Source: Siphonobacter sp. SORGH_AS_0500 (GTDB lineage Bacteria; Bacteroidota; Bacteroidia; Cytophagales; Spirosomataceae). Taken from it: a stretch of 54,733 bases of DNA. Below are positions 48,307 to 54,733 of the stretch, piece by piece (within the stretch, counting starts at the first letter, position 1; each line of letters starts with the position of its first letter). The DNA lies in contig NZ_NHPP01000025.1 in NCBI RefSeq assembly GCF_002838835.1, forward strand, positions 1-54,733. The letters are read 5' to 3'. The notes beneath the pieces were generated by a model. It worked only from the letters and a program-made list of their open reading frames with translations, was not told the DNA's origin and did no database searches. Both the position numbers and the translations under genes were made by a program.

Positions 48307-48892
48307 AAAATAGGTTCAGAATAATGGATCAATAGCGAAAGGGATGCTTCTCTGATAATAGAACACAGAAACTACGGCATACTTAATAATAATATTTATT
48401 AAGTATGCCGTAAATTAACAAAATGATAATTATATAATCAAAACAAAATAATAAAATATTTAAACAGGAACTTTGGCAAGGCCTTATAGATCGAGCGAAG
48501 GGATTGGATAATAATGTTCTGTTCAGTATAAAAAATGCAATAGATTGTTCTGAACGATTCTGAAGATGTGGAGCTGGACCAGATGGTCAAGTCTGACTCA
48601 TGGCTTTACTAATGAACTCACGGTTTGATGGGGTTTGAAGTTTATAGACCCCAACATCTATGAGTAGTAAAGACGATGTTATCACCGGAAAATCAGCGTA
48701 TACCTTGAAGATTGCAACATTTCCGGTAGTCTATGCACCATTTCATCCGATCCCTCGATTTTTAAATATGGTACTTTGCTAATAATAAATGTTTTTATAA
48801 GAAGCTTCTTTCGGATAAGGAAGGCATTCCTCCGTAGGATGAGAGCGAAGTCAGGCTTCTTGTACGAATACACTTTCTAAACCGTATGTATT
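48307..48892. other. 586-bp divergent intergenic region
   Basis: It separates the leftward amino-sugar cluster from the rightward beta-helix gene. 48370-48480 is very AT-rich and carries a long palindrome, listed separately. An inverted pair ACCGGAAA/TTTCCGGT flanks about 33 bp near 48683-48731. I see no gene and no exact -7 consensus close to either start. Confidence 0.5.
48374..48411. promoter_or_regulatory. Long palindrome upstream of the epimerase-led cluster (putative operator)
   Basis: ACGGCATACTTAATA (48374-48388) is perfectly inverted at 48397-48411, leaving an AT-only 8-nt centre. It lies about 68 bp before the first gene of the leftward cluster, where a repressor site is expected. 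No T-run pattern favours a terminator. Operator function is inferred. Confidence 0.5.
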
Positions 48893-51800
48893 ATGCAACA
48901 GTATTACCTATGTATTCTCGTTTTTCTGGCGAGTAGTCTGGGGCTTAAGGCTCAGCAGACGTATTATGTTTCATCCCTCGGGAACGATGTGACCAACGAC
49001 GGACTAAGTCCAGCGAGTCCCTGGAAAACCATTGCCAAAATCAATGCCACTACCTTCCAGGCGGGTGACAGCATTCTCTTTCGAAGCGGAGACGTCTTTC
49101 GCGGAGAAATACTGGCGAATCAATCCGGGACAGCGGGAGCGAGTATTACGTATAGCTCTTATGGTCAGGGTGCCAAACCCGTTATTAATGGCTCGCAGGT
49201 GATTACCAATTGGAGTCTTTATCAGGGTAATATCTACGTGGCCGATTACGCCAGTTCCCTCTCATCGCTGAACAACTTTTTCATCAATGGCGTGTCTCAG
49301 CAAATAGGCCGTTACCCCAATGCCGACGCTACAAATCAGGGCTACTTGCGAATCCAGTCAGGAAGTGGCAATAATGTTTTAACGGATAATACGCTATCAG
49401 GCCAAGACTGGACGGGAGCTACGGCTGTGGTTCGGGTTAATTTGTTTCTGCTCAACAAGCCCGTCATTCAGTCGCACGTAGGTAACACCCTCACGTTTGC
49501 GTCACCAGCTCTTGGCAACTATAAAGTAAATGCGGGCTATGGCTATTTCATTCAAAATCACCTGTTAACCCTGGATCAGCAGGGCGAATGGTACTATGAC
49601 CGAACGGCTCAGAAAATCTATCTGTATTCAAACGTAGACCCTAATCAACTGCTGACGGAAGCTCCCGCTAGCAGTACCTGCTTTTTTGCCAGCGGAAAAA
49701 GTAACCTTAGTCTCCAGCAACTTACGTTCACGCAGTCCAATGAGTACGCCGTACGCGTAGACAGTGCCGCAGGAGTATTAACGAAGGGCATTCGGGTAGA
49801 AAACTGTCGTTTTGAAAATACGCATAACGGGGTCTGGGTAAACCGGGCTTCGCAGGTGGTGGTTTCCGCGAATGAATGTACAAATACCAACAACAACGCC
49901 ATTTTCATTACCGCCAGTGAATACGAATGCAACCGCAACCGAATTACCCGCACGGCTTTGCGGGCGGGCATGGGCGAGCCTAATAATAACCAGTACAATG
50001 CCATCAATATGGTAGGACGAAATGCTCTGTCTGCCTGGAATTACATTGATAGCGTAGGCTTTTGCGGCATCCGGTTTGAAGGGCGTAATCTGATCGTAAA
50101 GAATAACCGCATTTCTAATTTTGCTCTGGTGAAATGTGACGTGGGGGGAATTTATACCTTCAAGGGTTTTGCCCCGGCAACGTACGGATACGGTAATAAC
50201 CAGGTGATTGGTAATATCGTGAGTAAGGCCTATCCGAACCTCTTCGGAACGACATCGAAGGTAGTTAATTCCAATTATGCCACTGGCATATACATGGATG
50301 GGAACAGCTTCGGGAATCTGGTGGCGGGTAATACCGTGCATCAGGTCATGGGTGCGGCTCTGATGCTGAATGTAACCACCTCGTCGCATACCGTGCGAAA
50401 CAATACTTTTTACGATAACATGTACGGTTTTGGCTATTTCCCGGATACCGTATTTGTGTCAAGAAACCACCGGGTTACTGGAAACCTATTTTATGCCAAG
50501 TTGGTGAGTCAGCAGGGCGGTATCTTGCAGACGGGAAGACAGCCCTTCCTGCCGATGGTCGGTACGTTGGATAGTAATTTTTATGCCCAGCCCTTCGAGA
50601 AAGATCCTACGTTTGTGCAGACCGTTCTTACCAATTCCACGCCCCGCATATCCAGAGCTTTAACGCTGGGCCAATGGCAGGGTCTTTCCTACGATGCACA
50701 CAGTCAATTTGGAACGAGTATTATGCCCCCGTAACGATTCAGTCGGCAGGGGCCAATCGTATTACCAATGCCAATAACAGTACGTTTACCACGGGTCTCA
50801 CCACGGGTGCTACGGCTTATACCCTGACACCTGTCAGCGGAACGAATGCCCCTACCTGGGATAACACCAATCAACTGGACGGAGGCTCTCTCCGACTAAA
50901 CATGGACGAGGGGAATGGAACCAAATCCTCCCGGGTGGTCATCAATGTCGGGACGCTAACGTATGGCAAGTATTACCGGCTGAAGTTCTCAGCCAAAGGC
51001 AGTGTGGACACTACGGCTCTGCAAGTAGCCTTTCTGACCTCTGCTTCTTCCAATTTCGCCGTATGCAAGTTAAAAACGGTATTTCTATCCTCGTCCCGTC
51101 AGGAAGTTGAATTGTTGTTGAGTCCGAACTATACCAACGACAATACCTTCTTAAGCCTCACCCTGCACGATGCTCCCCGTAAAGCCTGGATTGATAATGT
51201 AGTATTTGCTGAGCTGGAAGTGACCGAACATTCCCCCGAAGATCAAATTCTTTTTCGGGTCAATCCAGATAGTGTAAGCCAGACCATTAATCTGGGAACG
51301 CAGACCTATAAAGACGTGCGTGGTGTAACGTATTCGGGTAATTACACGCTGGCTCCCTACACGTCCGTCATTCTTGAAAAACAAACCAGTACTCCATTAC
51401 CTCTCAAATTGCTCAACTTTTACCTAAGAGACGAAAATTGCCAGGTAAAGCTATTCTGGAATACATCCGAAGAGCGAAACGTAAGCCAATTCATCGTCGA
51501 ACACAGCCGTGATGGGATTCATTTTCAGCCGCTCACGTTCGCTAGTCCGGCGGGTAAAGTGCGGAACTACTATTCCTTGCTGGCTACTCCGCCAGCCGCA
51601 GAAATCGGTTACTATCGTCTGAAAATCATGGATCAGGATCACTCCTTTGCGTACAGCTCCATCATCTCAGGTTCGGTACATTGCCCGGAAACGGATGTGA
51701 TTACTGTCTATCCGAATCCCGCCCAGCGGGTCATTCAGGTAAAGTTGAAGGAAGATCGCTCGGTACCGCTTCGGGTTAGTATTCTCAATCTCGCCGGTCA

Positions 51801-51939
51801 GGTAATGCTGGCTGAGCATGGGGTAATGGCCGTTGCCGGGAAGGGATTTGAATGCAATATTGAGTCCCTCACCCCCGGTGTTTACCTGCTGAAAATTCAG
51901 GAAGATTCGAAAACGTACATCCGAAAATTTGTAAAGTAA
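48893..51939 (+). CDS. Secreted parallel beta-helix protein with T9SS sorting domain (one frameshift)
   Basis: A 1015-aa exported protein. A signal peptide (LGLKAQQTYYVSS) precedes a right-handed parallel beta-helix (about 25-600: GDSILFRSGDVFRGEI, NAIFITASEYECNRNRI, RFEGRNLIVKNNRISNF), of the kind found in pectate or alginate lyase-like and epimerase folds. A carbohydrate-binding-like sandwich follows (LRLNMDEGNGTKSSRVVINV). The C-terminal type IX secretion signal has VITVYPNPAQRVIQVKL and VYLLKIQEDSKTYIRKFVK. One G is missing near 50715; correction reads FGTEYYAPVTIQSAGAN. It is therefore probably released or anchored at the cell surface. Catalytic activity cannot be assigned from motifs. 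Confidence 0.85.
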
Positions 51940-51950
51940 AGCATTCGTCG

Positions 51951-51979
51951 AAGGCCCTCCGTTCATACGGGAGGGCCTT
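51951..51979 (+). terminator. Intrinsic terminator after the beta-helix gene
   Basis: AAGGCCCTCC (51951-51960) pairs with GGAGGGCCTT (51970-51979) around a 9-nt loop, 11 bp after the stop codon. Only a short T-run follows. Confidence 0.75.
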
Positions 51980-52059
51980 TGGTGTGCCTTCGACCCTGTA
52001 AGCGATCAGGGAACATTCTGCCTACCAGAATACTCTGCCAACCCTTAATTCTTTCACCC

Positions 52060-52155
52060 GTGAAAAGAAAACCGCTAAAGTCTTTTCTGATCTTAATTCT
52101 TAGTTATGTAAGTCTTCTGGGCCTGCTGCTGTATCTGCTTAAAGTATTTTTGTAA
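52060..52155 (+). CDS. Possible 31-aa single-helix membrane peptide
   Basis: GTG at 52060, stop at 52153-52155. The product starts with a basic head (MKRKPLKS) followed by an unbroken hydrophobic helix (FLILILSYVSLLGLLLYLL) and ends KVFL, a typical small inner-membrane protein layout. It lies between the beta-helix gene's terminator and the second HTCS. There is no Shine-Dalgarno site, which is common in this phylum. It could be chance, as the stretch is short. Confidence 0.35.
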   Translation: MKRKPLKSFLILILSYVSLLGLLLYLLKVFL

Positions 52156-52229
52156 TTTTTGATTAAAAAATAAGAGTATAACAGGATAATTCAGACCTTA
52201 TGGAAAAGACGTAATCTAACCGTATTTCA

Positions 52230-54733
52230 ATGAGAAGCCTGCTCTTCCTTCTGGGGTTGAATCTGATGGTAGTTTTTGCCTTCGCACAACCCAAACGATC
52301 TGTTCACCCAGTCAGGGGCTTGCAGGAAGATCTCATTTTCAAACGATATGGTAGTGCTGAAGGTCTGCCGGATAATCGGGTTCGTTCGTTTCTTCAGGAT
52401 AAAAAAGGTTTTTCTGGGTAGGAACCATGAACGGACTGGCCCAGTACGATGGGTATCGGTTTCGGAAATTTTACAAAAATAAAGACGCCATTGCGGGCAA
52501 CTGGGTGTATGATCTTTGCGAAGACTCGCAGGGCTTCATCTGGATTGGAACCCGGGAAGGACTGAGTCGCTTCGATCCTCGTCTGGAAACGTTTGAGAAT
52601 TTCAGAAATAATCCCGGCGACCCGACCTCGCTGTTTTGTAATCAGATTAATGCCCTGGCCGTAGATACGCAGGGGAAGGTATGGATCGGGACACCCCAGG
52701 GATTAAGTGTCTGGAATTCAGATAGTCGGCAATTCCAAACGATTCAGACGTATCCGTTGAATCGTCCCATTCGGCGGATCATCCGTTCGCAGGGCGATTA
52801 CCTCTGGGTGGCGACCGCAGCCGGTCCCGTTCGATACAACAGCCGCAGCGGCCAGCACACATTTTATCCTTTTTCGGTGCAGCCCAATGCATATGGCGAT
52901 CACTTCTGGTCTTTACTGGAAGACAACCAGCACTTGTATCTGGCTACGGGTGGCAATGGTTTATGGCGGTTGCCCTACGATTCCGTTGCTAAAAAATACG
53001 GTCCGTTTGAGCCGTTGAACCACTTCCCCAGCCAAACCCTGGAACGCACGCAGATTTTTGACATCTGTAAATCTCCCGACGGTGCCTTTTGGTTAGGTAC
53101 CGATCAGGGCTTGGCCCGATTAACCCAGTTGCACACGCCCCAGGCTCAGCTTCAGTGGTACCGCACCAATGCGAGCAATCCCCAGAGTTTGAGTAATAAC
53201 CTGGTGTATCGGCTGTATCTGGATCGAACGCAGGTACTCTGGTGCGGTACTGAGCAGCAAATGAGTTCACTCGACCTGAGCTTATTGCCTTTCCGGTCGT
53301 TCTCTTTTTCAACGGGATTAGCAGATAATCAGGTTCGTAGCATTGCTACCGATGCCCAAGAATCGGTCTGGCTGGGCATGAGTAAAGCGGGTCTGTACCG
53401 TTATTCCTTACTCGACGGATCTACGAAAAAATACGAGTTTGATACGCCTTTCTGGAACGATCACCGAGCTCTGCTGGTCAGCTCAGCAGGAGACGTATGG
53501 ATGGGAACCCTCGGCGGAGCCCTGCGGCTGAAGAAAAGCCAGCAGATTGAAACCGAACTAAAGGGAGCCGCCGTGTTCTGTTTGCTGGAAGATTCCCGGA
53601 AAAACATCTGGCTAGGAAGTAACCAGGGGCTTTACCGTCATGGCTTTGACGGGACAAAAGTTCGCGTTCGATTAGGGAACACGGATACGGAATTCATTCG
53701 CTCCCTGACCGAAGATCAATCGGGCAAGCTGTGGATTGGTTTTGATAACAACGGGCTGGGTCGCTATGATCCGGTTACGGGAGCCTTTGAACGAGTGCAG
53801 GGAACGGATTCTGATCGCCTGGGCACGGCTATCTACACGCTGGTTGAGTTCCCTAAAATGTGATTTGGGCGGGCGTCCGAGTCAGGACTGCATCGGATTC
53901 AGCGGAAAGCTGCCGGGCGGTACCAGATTCAGACCTTCACGGAAAAAGACGGCCTCCTGCATCCTTCCGTCAATGGTATTATTCTGGATAAAAACGGCCT
54001 GCTCTGGATCAGTACAATCAAGGGACTCATGCGTTTTGATCCTGGCTCGGGCCGTTTTCAAACGTTTTTGCCGCATCAGCATTTCAATTATAACGTCATT
54101 ACCCGCCTCAAAAACAACGCACTCGTCTACGGCTTAACGAACGGCTTTCTGTATTTTGATCCGCTTCAATTAAGCCGTCAGGTGCTACCTCCGAGGGCGG
54201 TTCTGACGGATTTTAAATTGTTTAGTGAAAGGGTAGGCATTGGCGAGGCAATCAATGGCGATACCGTTTTGAATCAATCCCTTCAGCAAACGCGAGCGAT
54301 TACGCTCAATTATAAAAATAACGTATTCAGTATTGATTTTGCAGCTCTGGAGCTTACCAATCCCGAGGGAGCCAGGTATGCCTACCAGATGGAAGGTTTT
54401 GATAAAGCCTGGATTAACGTAGACCCGCAGCATCGTTCGGCTACCTATACCAACCTCAGTGCCGGGACCTACGTTTTTCGGGTAAAAGTGGCTAATAGTT
54501 ACGGCGAGTGGAGTCGGCAACCCGCCAGCGTAACGCTTACCATTCTGCCGCCGCCCTGGAAAACCTGGTGGGCCATTGCGGGGTACATTCTGGTCTTTCA
54601 TGGGTTAATGTTCGTCTTTATTCGTCACTTGCTTGCCCAGGCTCGTCAACGGGATGCTCTGGCCTTGGAACAGGCTGAAAAAGAGCAGATTAAAAACCTG
54701 AATCAGCTGAAGCTTCGTTTTTTACGTACTTCG
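52230..54733 (+). CDS. Second hybrid two-component sensor (HTCS), 5' part, truncated by window end
   Basis: A signal peptide (LLFLLGLNLMVVFAFAQP) is followed by Reg_prop propeller repeats (RSFLQDKKG, GFIWIGTREGLSRFDP, GKVWIGTPQGLSVWN, GLLWISTIKGLMRFDP). A Y_Y_Y domain comes next (TLNYKNNVFSIDFAALELTNP, YAYQMEGFDKAWINVDPQ), then one membrane helix (WWAIAGYILVFHGLMFVFI), a coiled coil and the first residues of the HisKA domain at the end of the window. Frame breaks: one T missing in the T5 at 52409-52413, one A missing in AAAA at 53855-53858, one extra base at about 53877. The kinase and HTH parts lie beyond the window. It probably regulates the next locus to the right. Confidence 0.88.

Noticed and set aside
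49778..50389. 203-codon open frame on the minus strand
   Set aside because: Antisense to the beta-helix repeats; repetitive composition of the real gene keeps the opposite frame open.
1..54733. Programmed ribosomal frameshifting as the cause of the split genes
   Set aside because: The breaks occur at unrelated sequences in many different families, include both directions, and lack a shared slippery site plus downstream structure; draft-sequence indels are simpler.

Overview
The window looks like chromosomal DNA of a Bacteroidota member, most likely of the order Cytophagales (Spirosoma/Siphonobacter-like; inferred from gene content and style, not proven). Evidence: two SusC/SusD pairs, two hybrid two-component regulators (HTCS), a C-terminal type IX secretion sorting domain, TAnnTTTG -7 promoter elements, and very few Shine-Dalgarno sites. 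No rRNA, tRNA or CRISPR array was found.

Left part (1-26.0 kb): a polysaccharide utilization locus. In order it holds a partial GH43, a GH95, an HTCS regulator, a convergent SusD-SusC pair read leftward, then a rightward run of two GH43 enzymes, a CE6-like esterase and four tandem CE1-like esterases (five catalytic domains), closed by a leftward sialate-O-acetylesterase-like gene. The enzymes suggest a xylan- or xyloglucan-like plant glycan carrying acyl esters and side-chain sugars. The HTCS would sense an oligosaccharide, SusCD import it, and the esterases strip ester groups so that GH43/GH95 can work.

Middle (26.0-31 kb): an AT-rich accessory patch between repeat-rich intergenic DNA. It contains a small serine recombinase, a decayed type IIG restriction-modification gene (only the N-terminal part, with an in-frame stop and a foreign HTH-like tail), and a two-gene winged-HTH plus AbiEii-like nucleotidyltransferase cassette. 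The cassette's promoter sits inside a perfect 23-bp-arm palindrome. This is the best candidate for a little-described system here.

Right part (30.5-48.3 kb): a Gfo/Idh/MocA oxidoreductase (-), a ROK regulator (+), then one tightly packed leftward cluster of about 15 kb: AGE-type epimerase, MFS sugar porter, DUF4127 protein, SusC, SusD, FAD-dependent oxidoreductase, GH20 hexosaminidase, and a secreted PQQ-type sugar dehydrogenase fused to PKD, cytochrome c and CBM6-like modules. It reads as uptake and catabolism of an N-acetylhexosamine-containing glycan with an added periplasmic oxidative branch. The right end has a secreted beta-helix protein with a T9SS tail and the start of a second HTCS, probably belonging to another locus.

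Quality note: many long genes are broken by one or two single-base indels, mostly at homopolymers or doubled bases. Where tested, restoring these bases gives full-length family members with codon-exact lengths. I treat them as probable sequencing or assembly errors and give the corrected gene extents.
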